From Lamellibrachia columna (taxonomy: Eukaryota; Annelida; Polychaeta; Sabellida; Siboglinidae): DNA of 64,000 nt. Made by a program: the position numbers and the translations under genes. Below are positions 39,301 to 49,075 of the stretch, piece after piece. The stretch lies in NCBI GenBank assembly GCA_963662155.1, contig OY759265.1, positions 10,878,193 to 10,942,192 of the forward strand, given 5' to 3'. The first letter of the stretch is position 1. Each line of letters starts with the position of its first letter. The notes under the pieces were generated by a model. That model saw nothing but the letters and a program-made list of their open reading frames with translations. It was not told where the DNA came from and made no database searches.

Positions 39301-40033
39301 TAGCCTAGGTCACAAAGTCTACATACCTAGCCCTAGCCTAGGTCACAAAGTCTACATACCTAGCCCTAGCCTAGGTCACGAAGTCTACATACCTTGTGTA
39401 CATGCATAATCAATAGTTACCCAGTTTTTAGTAATAAGACCGGCTCAAGGATTGGTTTTTCTGTTGGCCTTGTTCATGTTTTCACAACTGATTTGATACT
39501 ATTGTTATTGTTACTGTTGTTGTTACTGTTGCTGTTCCGTGTTGTCTAGTTTATGAAATGGTACCTGCTGTACAGGTCTAGATGATCTTTCCGTTATCTT
39601 CTAAGTCAGGACTTAACCTCACTGACTGCTGTGGCGTGGATTGTGTCCTCTGATGGTTAGTACCTGGCATTCACAACCAGGGGTGGGTTCAATTACACAT
39701 AATTATATCAATTACAATTACATTTCAATGTTTAGTTCAATTACAATTTAAAAAAAAAAAATTCAATTACAATTACAATTACACTGTTTCAATTTCAATT
39801 ACAATTACATTATGCGGAACCAAATATATTCAGCATTTGTTAATTATATAGTTTTGCACTTTTGCTGAATTTCAATATTTTGTACACAATTGATAAACAA
39901 ATATAACGGTAATGATTGTAAATTGTTGAAGAATTGTGGCTTGAATTTTGAATTGTACTAAAAAAAAGACAGCCGTTTAAACATATTTTTATTATATAAA
40001 TATATATTTTAAATCTGGTATATAGACATTAAT

Positions 40034-40128
<95 letters not shown>

Positions 40129-42291
40129 ATGTATTTATAAACTCTTTCAAATCAATCTAGGTACTTGTCTTAACAGAGGGTACATGATTTTTGCTTATAT
40201 AAAGACATTAGACAATGTCCACAAGGCTTCACCTCCTGCAGTTGCATAATCTGTCTTGGAAAGGAAAGCATGCTGTGTGTCTGTGGCTGTAGCAGTGCTA
40301 ATTATTGTTTGCTGAGAGGGTGGATTAGCACCTGTCCATGGCCCTGTGTACTCTAAGGGTCTCTAACCAGACTGCAAACTGGTACAGTATTAAACAATGG
40401 TAGCCCAGACTGTCTCACTTGAGTCAACATACTGAATTGAGAACAACTAGCACAAGCTCTAAGTGGACTTTAACTCAGGGCTTCTGACTTGAAAAGATAC
40501 TTCCTCTGGAAGACAACTTTGTGTAGCTTCACTGCATTCAAAAAGGGAATAGCTCAGACATACACAATGTCATAAAATATTTGACTGTCAGGCTATCTGG
40601 TGTCAATACAGCTACACAAGTGTGCACACTTTTGCTTTTGTATTAAAAGACATACAAAACTCTGTTGATCTCAATGCTTGTAAACAATTATTTGTGCTAA
40701 ATTCATATAAATTAGCGATTACGAAAATCGGAAGTAAAAAAAAATCATAAATCAATGATTTTTTTGGAGTGATTTAAATCATGATTTAAATCAAAGATTT
40801 AAATCAAACAACCCTGAACCTGTACGAGACTTAAATTATATTTTATTGACAGTTTGTTCAGGTAGTTTGTGATATGAAACGTACTGTAATTGATTGTAAT
40901 TGATTGTAATTGAAATACATTTTCAATTATACAAAATATAACAATTACAATTACAGCACAAATTTGAAACCATAATCAATTACAATTACAAAATTTTGCT
41001 GTAATCAATTACAATTACAATTACGTAATTGGACCCAGCCCTGTTCACAACTCTGGTGCTGAAGAATTTATGTCTCAGACCTGTTGTCTGCTGTACATGG
41101 AGTTTCTCACTGTGGACTCTAGTTGTTCCAGTGTCTTGAGAACATCTTCTTCGATGGAAATAGCACACTTACAATTCTGAGTGACTGAAACGATCCCTTT
41201 GATCCCTTTAATTTTGAATGTTTAGATGATGTCTGTTCTCTGTCTTCTGTATGTAAGCACTAAGGATTGGAAGGTCTAACGTTTACCTCGAGGCTCGATG
41301 TGTTCTATAAGCTGGTCAACAATCAATCTCTCTCTAGGGTCGTACAGATAACTGATGTAAAGGATACTGGTTTGTAGTGTGCAGGGTTTCTCTTGTCAAA
41401 TTTCTTGTAGATAGGGCATATGATAGCGTCTTTCCATTGCCTTGGTAGCATAGATGTACTGATGCTAGTGACGTCAGACTGATCTGACTTACCTTCTGCT
41501 AACATGGGGGACAGGAGTCCCAATTTATTGCTCATAATATTATTATTATGAAAGTTACGTTAGATTATATGTATAATCATGTTGTCAATACGTTAATAAT
41601 GTGCAGCTGTGTTGAAAACATATTTTTGGGAAGTAGTTAAGAGCAGTAATACATTTATAAAAATTGTTGTCGTAGTTTGTTGTTGTTTATTTTCGGATGC
41701 GGCCATCTTGGATCTCACTGATAGGGCCTTCCTTTCTCGACTGATTACTGGATTATGATAACGAGGGTGTCCAGCTTAAATAATTATAAAGGAAGAGGGA
41801 TAAAATACGAATTTGAATATGTCAATATCATTGTAATCCATTTATGAAAAGTCATATTAATTTAGCATGTAAGTTGACTTACTTTTAAAGTTTTTTTAAG
41901 AATTTCAGTAGTTCCATTCAGCTTCGTTCATGGTATGTCTACGACAACCTGATTCCTGTGTTGACCTATGGTGCATCTTGTCGAAATGTGTGGTGTGCGC
42001 GTTGCATTATAGGATACATATCATGCTACCTGCTTGTATTATCGTTCACAATGAACATTTCAGTGCTATTAGGGTTTAGTTTGATGATGATTTTATTTAG
42101 TATCATAACTATGATATATTTTATACATTTTGTGGGTTCAGTTCAAACTTAGTGAATCCGGTTCAAAAGGGAACTAGGCCAACTCAAAAAAAATAAAGAC
42201 TGCTATTTCATTATTGGCTTGGCGTATTGTTGATATTGCCATTATTATTACAATGCTAATTAATTGTATGTGTATATACCACTATTTTGTG

Positions 42292-42363
<72 letters not shown>

Positions 42364-43321
42364 CACCAAATTGGATTATTGCATAAATTTATAAGTAAAT
42401 TACACTAAAATTAAAGACTGTTGGTATAATTATTAAATATATGTATTATATATATTTAAAATCATACTATTAATATTAGTTATTAATGCTAGTAAAAATA
42501 TTTGTTATCTCTCATGATGAATTATGAAGTTTTGTCTGTACACTGACATTACTGTATTTAAGAACCAACGTTATATATAATTTATGTGATAGTTCTGAAT
42601 TAACAATTTCTCTCTGTCATTAACTAGTTTTTTTTGGCTAGAGTAATTATTTGTCCTTCAGGAAGAAATTGTTATTTAGGCTTTTATATAGACAGGCTAA
42701 TATTCAAGACATTCCAAAATGTACTTTTCTGGTGATTTATATGAAAAATTTAATCAATACTGAACATATGAAAAAACCGTCAGAAAATTTTAAACTAGCA
42801 CGTTGAGGGGAAATATAAAAAAATAATACAATATAAAAAAAGGGTTTGACCTCCCTACTGATGTTTCAGTCGAAGATCATAACGTTGATGAGAGATACAC
42901 ATTCACATATAATTTTAGTATTCGATATACTAGTTGTTCTGCTATCTCCTTCAGAACTGTTATGTGGATACAAACATGATTTATCTATATTTAGTAGGAG
43001 TAAACACGTTTAAATAGTTGTTCATTGACCTCAAATCAATTAGGACCTACTTAATCTTAGACCTACTCCAAGGTCCGGGCTAGGCCTAGCAAAAAATGGC
43101 TAGCCGCTAGGCCTGGTCCTAGACCTAGTTAGTACAACTCTTCTTCTTCTTCTTCCGGGTACGAATGAACCCTCTCTTCAAGGCTTATAAACTCTTTATA
43201 ATAAAATATTGTTACACATTTGTTGTAATAGGTACGGCTTACCTGAACTACTGGAAATCAATGTTGCTATCAACAGTGTAAAAACAAGGAATGAGTGCTT
43301 TTTAGATTCACAAAACGCCAT
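24305..43321 (-). CDS. CTNS: Cystinosin, lysosomal cystine/H+ symporter, 9 exons
   Basis: Exports cystine from lysosomes. Minus-strand exons: 43321-43243, 37996-37918, 37478-37266, 33463-33323, 29183-29084, 28293-28174, 27015-26845, 25235-25118 and 24453-24305. Phases agree at every junction, giving 389 residues (human 367). Residues 1 to about 26 are a signal peptide. The lumenal domain (about 27-140) has three N-glycosylation sequons (NHS, NQT, NSS). Seven membrane segments follow, with two PQ-loops: [14 protein letters not shown] (PQ at 161-162) and [20 protein letters not shown] (PQ at 300-301). The C-terminal tail carries G-Y-T-K-M (379-383), a YXX-hydrophobic sorting signal in the place of the human GYDQL motif. 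Introns hold LINEs, a hAT-type element and several minisatellites. Confidence 0.96.
25996..26053. repeat. 24-bp tandem duplication
   Basis: GTTAGAAGTATGTAATTGTC plus TACA occurs twice in succession, in CTNS intron 7 (between exons 7 and 8). Confidence 0.7.
27029..27095. repeat. 32-bp tandem duplication next to CTNS exon 7
   Basis: ACTCGGTGGACATGACACCT plus ACAGTTAAGTAA occurs twice, starting about 15 bases upstream of the exon 7 acceptor. It sits where the polypyrimidine tract and branch point would be expected just beyond it. Confidence 0.8.
27770..28140. repeat. Dispersed repeat, copy 1 (pairs with 36370-36670)
   Basis: Shares ordered blocks with 36370-36670: ATTTGTCTGA.G.TTTCAC, GGTTTGAT.TTTCA, AAATGAGAC.A.AAAA and ATTGA..TGAGGAGA.A. 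No coding content. The class is unknown. Both copies are in CTNS introns. Confidence 0.5.
28338..28395 (+). repeat. Possible tRNA-derived SINE head
   Basis: GGTCTAGGTGGTAGGGTGTT followed by GGATGTTCGGTCGAGGAGA resembles the D-arm to anticodon half of a tRNA (box A-like). No matching 3' half or B box follows, so it is a fragment at best. Confidence 0.35.
30190..33075 (+). mobile_element. Degenerate LINE in CTNS intron 4, interrupted by a minisatellite
   Basis: Antisense to CTNS. The plus strand reads an RT in pieces: [19 protein letters not shown] near 30330; [20 protein letters not shown] at 30860-30920; then a 40-bp array. It resumes with [39 protein letters not shown] and the [18 protein letters not shown] block. 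The catalytic motif follows as [13 protein letters not shown], then [26 protein letters not shown] and [19 protein letters not shown]. Several stops and frameshifts make it dead. The 3' end is TAAGTAAGTAAGTAA, a tail seen in this type of element. Related to the copy at 8875-9908. Confidence 0.88.
30882..31675. repeat. 40-bp minisatellite derived from LINE RT coding sequence
   Basis: About 20 units of roughly 40 bp containing GGACCAGACGGCATACCACC and AGAGGCT(A/C)TGAAAGA(C/T)GCCA. The first unit is in frame with the RT phrase [12 protein letters not shown]. The period is not a multiple of three, so successive units shift frame. RT-like sequence resumes after the last unit ([19 protein letters not shown]). 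Confidence 0.93.
33323..33463 (-). other. CTNS: CTNS exon 4 (first PQ-loop)
   Basis: Encodes the end of the lumenal domain, the first membrane helix [15 protein letters not shown] and the first PQ-loop. It is listed separately because it is isolated between a 3 kb LINE-bearing intron and a minisatellite-rich 3.8 kb intron. Confidence 0.9.
34354..34535. repeat. 31-bp minisatellite inside LINE coding sequence
   Basis: About six units containing ATTGCACGGGATACAACCCA and CCCAGCCAACC. The first and last units join smoothly to the LINE reading frame at [12 protein letters not shown] and [13 protein letters not shown]. The related LINE at 11.6 kb has a single HPANHLFELLPSG, so the array is an expansion of one short coding segment. 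Confidence 0.92.
35014..35086. repeat. (GGGT)n microsatellite
   Basis: About 17 copies of GGTG/GGGT in the 3' part of the LINE fragment, with strong G-quadruplex potential on the plus strand. Frames reading THPPTHPP on the minus strand are artefacts of it. Confidence 0.95.
35155..36015. repeat. 30-bp G-rich minisatellite (about 28 copies)
   Basis: Unit close to GTCAAGGCCTGCATACTAAG followed by AGGGGAGGGG, with G-runs of 4 to 10 that vary in length. It is in CTNS intron 3, split from two further units at 34150-34200 by a LINE. The plus strand carries several G-runs per two units, so quadruplexes are possible. Confidence 0.95.
36370..36670. repeat. Dispersed repeat, copy 2 (pairs with 27770-28140)
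   Basis: See the paired copy for shared blocks. The minus-strand open frame here (36701-36393) falls in the repeat and has no family resemblance. Confidence 0.5.
38880..39010. repeat. Second copy of the 6.9-7.2 kb dispersed repeat
   Basis: Shares CTTCACCCCCT, CATCTCTGGGAAGCATTCAG, CAATTACTG.GC.AAGACTATTC and an ordered remainder with 6960-7090. The right half with the tRNA-like segment is missing here. It is in CTNS intron 1. Confidence 0.65.
39297..39395. repeat. 33-bp tandem repeat x3
   Basis: CCTAGCCTAGGTCACAAAGT plus CTACATACCTAGC, three copies in CTNS intron 1. Each unit contains the palindrome CCTAGG. Confidence 0.85.
39678..41043. mobile_element. Non-autonomous hAT-type DNA element with 8-bp target duplication
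   Basis: Ends are imperfect inverted repeats: CAGGGGTGGGTTCAATTAC on the left, and CAGGGCTGGGTCCAATTAC as the reverse complement of the right end. They are flanked by identical 8-mers TTCACAAC (39670-39677 and 41044-41051). An 8-bp duplication and CAGGG termini are typical of hAT superfamily elements. Just inside both ends are AATTAC/GTAATT-rich stretches. The core holds an (AT)n run and a 670-bp segment also found at 10430-11100. No transposase frame is present. Confidence 0.85.
40039..40124. repeat. (AT)n microsatellite inside the hAT-type element
   Basis: About 85 bases of AT dinucleotides, immediately before the segment shared with 10.4-11.1 kb. Confidence 0.95.
42296..42361. repeat. (AT)n microsatellite
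   Basis: About 65 bases of AT dinucleotides in CTNS intron 1. Confidence 0.95.
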
Positions 43322-43629
43322 GCTGCGCAGATTTATCAGTTTGTTTTTATTTTATCATGTGATACGTCATGTGTCATTAACCATATGACCAAGGGAGTTG
43401 TCATTATTTGAGATTTTATCTTTGACGATAAATGTCTTAATTTGGTCATTTTGTCTCTCTTTAATTACGGTTTTGTGCATGGTTTTGTGTATGTATGTTA
43501 TATTTGGAAAGAAAAAATTTTGTGATGCGCATACATGCTCCTAAGCCGTACATATAGTAACAATATGTGTGTGTTCGATTACAGAGGCCTAAATATGGTA
43601 ATCGCGACTTTCAAGCTTATATTATCGTG
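43322..43629. promoter_or_regulatory. Divergent CTNS/MRPL55 promoter with paired M-box-like sites
   Basis: About 310 bp separate the start codons of CTNS (minus) and MRPL55 (plus). Two copies of CATGTG lie 12 bp apart, at 43356-43361 (ATCATGTGAT) and 43368-43373 (GTCATGTGTC), close to the CTNS start. The TCATGTG core is the M-box recognised by MiT/TFE factors. No TATA box. Start sites cannot be read from sequence. Confidence 0.6.
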
Positions 43630-45973
43630 ATGGCGTTGACCGCGCGTACTTTCTCTAGGTATTAATTGTCATATTTTCCTTGATCAGACCTTGAAATTGT
43701 TGGATTGTATATATTCACAAAATATATTGTTCTATGATTGCAGTTATTTATTAGGCTGAATTATTCAAACGAATTGATGAAGATGTAACCTATCGTGAGC
43801 GATAATATCTGTTTATTGGTATGATCAGGCATTAGGATTGGCAAGGCCAGGGGCATGGCATTGGCTTTTAATTTGTAGCAATGACGAATCCCCCAATGCA
43901 GTGTCAGTGATTGCAAGCTTGAGGGGGTGTACTGTGTAGTATAGGTGTCTGTTTTTTTTGGGGGGGCAACCTCCCACCTATTTGTGTGGTCAATCTCCCA
44001 CCTATTTTCGAGGCCAACCTCCCACCAATTTTTTTACCAACCTCCCACTTCCTGCCACATCCTCTCAAGTCTCTCCATACAGATTGCACCAATTGGGGCA
44101 AAGTTTATTCATAATTTAATCTCTTTATCATGAGAAATGTGTAACATATATACATACCACAGGTGTACCTATGTTACACAGAAAGAAAAACAGGTTCAAC
44201 ATGTATAAGAAATGTTAAGATAAATATAGTCTTTACAGACTCATGCTCACACTGGTTTTCGTTTCTCAAATTATATTCCTAGTTTTAAAACAGCTAAACT
44301 GTTTGAATTTCAAAAAATCCCCTTTGTAATTTTTAATTAGACTGCTGGCACCAAACTTATACTTATACTGGTGTACATCTAGGAAGATTCAGCTAGCAGT
44401 TCTTAGCAGTTACCCAATGCCCAGTGGCATGGTCTCCTGGCTGTATTAAGGCATTCAATGGCTAACTGAAACTGATGGGTTAATTGATGAATGGCACTTT
44501 GCGGACATCCTGTCCTGGTGGCTTAATTAAACAAACAGGGATTATGGCCTGAACTGGTAGCCTACAATTGTTTGCTTAACTGGGTGTTTCTGACCGAAAA
44601 AAAGCTGCCCGTTGCTTTTTTTGGGTCATGGGAGAATGCGACCATGGGGTAAGTGGTGTAAAAGTCTCAGGAGGTACTGGGACTCAGTGGTATCATAGTC
44701 ATATTAATCAGAAATAACAAAGTATTTAAAAAATAGTTGAACATTCAAATACATCAGGAAAGTTTAATTTTTTTAACTACAAATAAATTAATTTCACAGT
44801 ATGTATTGAGAAAGTACTCAGATGTACTCGTAAAATCTGAGTTCATTGAGTATGAACATGAGTACATGACCCATAAGTTATATGAGTACAGGTACTTCAA
44901 AAATGTACTCGAGTACTGAGTATTTCTGCCCCAGGTCTGGGCAGTAGGTAGCATTTGTCTTTGATTTGAATATATGTCATTTATTTTCATTAAGTTGTTA
45001 TTTTCGTTAAGTTTAATCAAGTCTGACCTTTGTAATGAATTTGTTAATATTCAAAAGGAAATGTTTAAATTTGAATCAATATGGAACCCATTTGCCATTC
45101 AAACAAGTGCTGCAAAACTTGCCAAAATCCATATAATTTCAATATAATTATCTTAAAACGAACGTTAATTATTAAATGCTGTCTGGATATTTTGAGCTAG
45201 CAATAATTCCCATCAAGAATGTATAATGAATCGTCACTGAACATCATTCAGGTATCTGGCAGCCACAGAAAGATGTTGGACATGCAGACAAGCCGCCATA
45301 TCATTGCGACGGAATTGTAATAAAGCATCTATCACCCGCATCAACCGCAAGGTATACACCCGCATGTATGAGTCTACAATGATGGTAATGGCAGATGGTT
45401 CAACAATCAACATACGCTACAATGAGCCACGCGAAATCATCAAGGTACTTTCCATTGACACAATTCAGAAGTCAACATTGCAGCTGCTGTGAAAATAAAT
45501 TACAACATATGTTGCAGAGTCAAACAGTGGTAATGGCTTTGGCTGCTGTAGTGTTTGTCTGTAAACATATGTTGCAGAGTCAAACAGTGGTAATGGCTTT
45601 GGCTGCCGTAGTGGTTGTCTGTAAACAGTTTGGAAAGTAAGTTTAATAAAATGTATAGCATGCCTTATTTAATTGCAAGTATTCGTATTCTGACAAACGT
45701 GCATATTGTTTTCTTACTGCACATTTCTGAGTATCACAGCAGAACATTCATTTGAAGAAAATAACAGAAGATATTTATTTCCCAGTGTATCTAAATATGC
45801 ACTGATGGCTTGTCTGTGTATTGCAGCTACCACTAGATGTCAGCACACTGTCTCCCGAAGAGAGGGCAGCACGACTCGCAAAACGCAAACCAAAGCAGAA
45901 GATAGTGATTGAGGAGGACATTGAAGACTCATTTGACATCAATCAATATAGCCATTTGTGGAAAAAGAAGTAG
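43630..45973 (+). CDS. MRPL55: Mitochondrial ribosomal protein L55, 3 exons
   Basis: Protein of the large mitochondrial ribosomal subunit. Exons: 43630-43658, 45252-45444 and 45827-45973, joined AG|G then phase 0, giving 122 residues (human 128). The N-terminus MALTARTFSRYLAATERCW is basic, as expected for mitochondrial import. The family core ASITRINRKVYTRMYESTM and MADGSTINIRYNEPREII (about residues 33-73) is followed by LPLDVSTLSPEERAARLAKR and a C-terminal end NQYSHLWKKK. The first exon is only 29 coding bases. It is supported by the ATG, the transit-like peptide, the GT donor (TCTAG|GTATT) and the matching phase. AATAAA at 46066-46071 is a likely polyadenylation signal. Confidence 0.92.
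43945..44085. repeat. Dispersed CCTCCCACC-rich repeat
   Basis: Three loose units of about 35 bp (CAACCTCCCACCTATTT...GGCCAAC). The same type of sequence with a poly-G start occurs at 16010-16130 (GACAACCTCCCATCAT, GGCCAATCTACCCCC). It is in MRPL55 intron 1. Confidence 0.6.
45503..45628. repeat. 60-bp tandem duplication in MRPL55 intron 2
   Basis: ACATATGTTGCAGAGTCAAA...GTTTGTCTGTAA is repeated once with period exactly 60 and only two or so differences, indicating a recent duplication. Confidence 0.88.
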
Positions 45974-46065
45974 ATGAACCTTAACAAATTCAGAGAAATA
46001 TTAAGTGACAAAAACATGAGTTACATGTGGTCATCTGTGCATTTCAATGTGCAAGTTACACATGC

Positions 46066-46071
46066 AATAAA
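46066..46071 (+). terminator. Probable MRPL55 polyadenylation signal
   Basis: AATAAA about 95 bases after the stop codon. Confidence 0.5.
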
Positions 46072-46073
46072 AA

Positions 46074-47040
46074 TGTGTATATTCTTAATGACAGACGGTG
46101 GAGAATAGTTGTGTTGGTGAAAAATCTGTTTCTGGTTTTCCAACATTCTTTTGTTAAGGTGTGATGTGACTGTATAACAACTAAGCTACTAAGGTCAAAC
46201 AGAAAAGGCATTTCTCTCTACCTAAGCTAGATTCTGTAGAAGTCTGGCAATAAATTATCTCTTAAAAATGAGTGTCCTAGTCCATTTTTAGGATGTTTAT
46301 CTAATTTGGTGAATTATTCTCTCTTCTTTTCTAAAAATTTCTAAGGATTTGTGTATGTATGTGTCGATGTACATACCTAACACAGGATGATCCAACATAT
46401 ATTTCACATATCAATAAAACATCATGCTGGACAATGTAAGCTTAGTTTTGGTAATGCAGGAATGAGTCTAACCGAACCTCTGCAGCTTAATATTTCCTGG
46501 ATACGCTCTTTGAAACCCACCTTAATGTTCACTGTTAATTATGCCATTACACAAACCGTTAGCTTTTAATTTAAATATCAGTCTTTCATGTGGTACTTTA
46601 TGAGTTTATTGAAAGCTTTTAACACGTTTACGTAGTGTTTGTTGATCACCTTCCGACCAGCCACTTAGTGATTTCTTCTAATAAATGTAAAATGCGATGG
46701 TTACTTGAAGTGATCAAGTGAGTTGTTATTATTATTGTTCTTGTAGACTTTGTATAACCCTAGTGCAGCGGATCAGTGACACTGGATCAAGATAACCCAC
46801 TCGCTGAGTGAGCCATGTCACTTCATGGTCGTTCACACCTCCTGAAAGGTAGCAATTAACCAGTCTTAGTTGTGGGTAGCAAGACATTAGCTACTGCAAC
46901 GCACTGCCTGGCACATGTTGTCTTGTCAGTTCGGAAGGTGATTGAGTAATTGAGTGCGAGTTCTATGAGATAATGCCATGTTTATGAAAGGTCGACATAG
47001 TGATAACAACTACATCTGTCACCTGCCACCATCAGTAGGT
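46074..47040. other. Intergenic, upstream of the small gene
   Basis: No gene or named repeat recognised. The right 250 bases are less AT-rich and hold promoter-like sequence for the gene at 47117. Confidence 0.4.
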
Positions 47041-47043
47041 GCT

Positions 47044-47049
47044 TATAAG
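47044..47049 (+). promoter_or_regulatory. TATA box of the small intronless gene
   Basis: TATAAG in the context GCTTATAAGAGGCG, 68 bases before the ATG at 47117. A transcription start would fall near 47075, leaving a 5' UTR of about 40 bases. Confidence 0.55.
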
Positions 47050-47116
47050 AGGCGACCGTGGTAGGACAATCACAAATATTCTGCTCTTGTTCCGATAACA
47101 CCCACCACTAACCACG

Positions 47117-47389
47117 ATGTCTGAGGCAGCTTTCTTCGAGAAACAGTTCACCCAGATCAACGGCAGGTTTGCGTACGCTCGTCACCAGTTGGTGCTCATC
47201 AACAGCGAGATGGAGGCTCTGAGAGTACGCTATGAACGCGAGAAGAACAGAGAGAGGGCGTTCTTGTACAGCCAGCGACTGCATCTGATTGTACTCGAGG
47301 GCAGATTAGCCTCGCTACACGAAGAAATGATGCTCAGTGACACTCCAATGGAAGAACCGGAGACCAGTGACAGTTTGCCCGGGCTGTAG
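47117..47389 (+). CDS. Small intronless helical protein, function unknown
   Basis: 90 residues in one exon, with codon use clearly richer in G and C than the surroundings. The sequence from about residue 5 to 70 is predominantly helix-forming with heptad-like spacing (FEKQFTQINGRFAYARHQLV, LINSEMEALRVRYEREKNRE, LHLIVLEGRLASLHEEM). An acidic tail (PMEEPETSDSLPGL) follows. A TATA box, a short 5' UTR and the lack of introns are typical of rapidly induced genes, but that is inference. I do not recognise the family. It could be a small adaptor or a coiled-coil regulator. The start context ACCACGATG is good. Confidence 0.65.
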   Translation: MSEAAFFEKQFTQINGRFAYARHQLVLINSEMEALRVRYEREKNRERAFLYSQRLHLIVLEGRLASLHEEMMLSDTPMEEPETSDSLPGL

Positions 47390-48840
47390 TTTGTCTGGGG
47401 ACAAAACAAACGGTTCTCAGAACCAAACAGTTCTTTACAAAAGACACATTGCTACACGGTATTGCTGTTAGACAATAACCCTTAACCTTGGGCAATAACT
47501 AATAATAATTAAGTTTTAATTAATAATGTTGACCACATACAGATGTCCGATGTAGGGCAAGGCAGTGCTAGTTGGACCACTGGGTTCGTTGAGCCACCCA
47601 TGTTTCCCAGGAAACTACAGCAGCGACAGTTACATGGTACGTACAGTGATTGAACGCGTTATTAGCACATGATTGATGTACAATAAGTGCCATTTGTCAC
47701 AACGATCAGAAAATGTGAGTTCAAAGTATGTTTTTTTTTGTTTTTCGAAACTTGGTGATTGTGATTAATGTCTGCTGGTGTGTAAACCATCAACGCATGT
47801 GACCAGGCTTCATTGTCTCTGCACTTACAAATGGTTTTACCATGCAGAGGGAAGAAGATTATTTATATCAGTTCTAGTTGAGGTGCCAAAGGGAGGTTAG
47901 TTGAGCAGCGGCTAAAGAAGGAAGACAAGTGTTCTTTACCCCAACATACACACGTGAATTAATTTTTTTCCGAGCAAATTGGGACATCAGATAGCTACAA
48001 GCAGTTAGTTACACGGGTTGCGATTGGCCTGTAAGTCTACATCGATTGTATTGACTTGTTAATTAAGCATGTAGACATGTCGGAGACGTGTTGTACCCGT
48101 CGAGTTGTTATGAAAATTTAATACAAGGCCTACCCCTCCCCCGGTAGGGATATTACGAAGGACCGTATATGGACGTGTCATGTAGATTACGTAACTCAGA
48201 CAGGGGGCGTAGCTGGGTATGAATTCACGTGGAAGCGCAATTCTTAGAGGGGGTCTGGGTGTCCATTGTTTTAAATGCAAACTGTAATCATTTGCAATCT
48301 GGTGCATTTTTTTATTTAAAATAAAACTTAAAAAGAATGTCCCTCCGGCCATGGAGAGCAACATGATCCACCTACTCGACACACATCCCTGGTGGCGTAA
48401 TGTGGGGTAAGTGAACCGTCTGTATATTATATATGTATAGCAAAGTCTACTTGTAAAGTGCTAGGATTGTGCAGTTAACAGGTTAAGCATGTTTACATGC
48501 ATCAATGACCCGTTTACTGTGTAATAGCAGAATTAATTATAACAGTTAGTGATGCATTATCGCAATACATGTACATGTACTACAGTGTCATTGGAAAACT
48601 TGTCCTATGATGACCATAAAATTGTGTACTAAGAATCAATCCTGATAATGATGTTAATAGACAAAACAAATTCTTAGCAATGGTAACAGCCATTTAGTCA
48701 TACAAATTTAAGCCAATTAAGAACACATCTATAGGCAATGATAATGTTTCGATAATAAGTGTTTATATATATACACGAGTGTATCATATCTACAGAAACG
48801 GTTCAGTTACTACCCTCTATTTCATTTGGTCGGAATGTTA
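47390..48840. other. Intergenic sequence
   Basis: No supported gene. The sequence just after the small gene contains GGTTCTCAGAACC, a short inverted repeat. A possible coding start at 48350 followed by GTAAGT is discussed under rejected items. Confidence 0.35.
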
Positions 48841-49060
48841 GCGTTAAATGTCTGAACTGGTGGACGTATTGTCCTTGCGGACCGTGTCACCGTAGCGCTG
48901 CATAGCGTTAAATGACCACTCTGCTGTGGCAGTCGAGACAGACAACACCACCACCATCACGACTGTTGTATACATGTTACTGTACAGGATAGGATTGATT
49001 TCCTGTATCGTGTCATCGGTTGTGTTGGGTCTCTCAGCGACAATCATCATCTCCCATCTT
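48840..49060 (-). pseudogene. hAT transposase C-terminal remnant
   Basis: Minus-strand frame (49050-48844) contains VLSVSTATAEWSFNAMQRYG followed by DTVRKD. This matches the hAT dimerisation domain pattern in which an S-T-A-x-x-E-R-S-F-S-x-M-K/R block precedes an LR segment. Here the usual R after E is W. Only this short piece remains, so it is a dead fragment. Confidence 0.72.
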
Positions 49061-49075
49061 GCCTTCCATGTTGTA

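Larger units (their letters stand above)
39460..41545 (-). mobile_element. LINE fragment split by a hAT-type insertion
   Basis: Minus strand. The 5' piece 41545-41052 reads RT fingers [20 protein letters not shown] and [18 protein letters not shown], then a tail [13 protein letters not shown]. The 3' piece 39669-39460 matches the LINE tail at 17520-17725. The two pieces are contiguous once the element 39678-41043 and one 8-bp duplication are removed. Most of the RT domain is deleted between the fingers and the tail. Confidence 0.75.

Noticed and set aside
48059..48382. Minus-strand frame of 107 codons with a hydrophobic start
   Set aside because: No family match that I recognise, poor context, and repeat-like sequence in its second half.
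48350..48410. Possible first coding exon (MESNMIHLLDTHPWWRNVG then GTAAGT) on the plus strand
   Set aside because: The donor looks good, but I could find no downstream exon or known family to support it.
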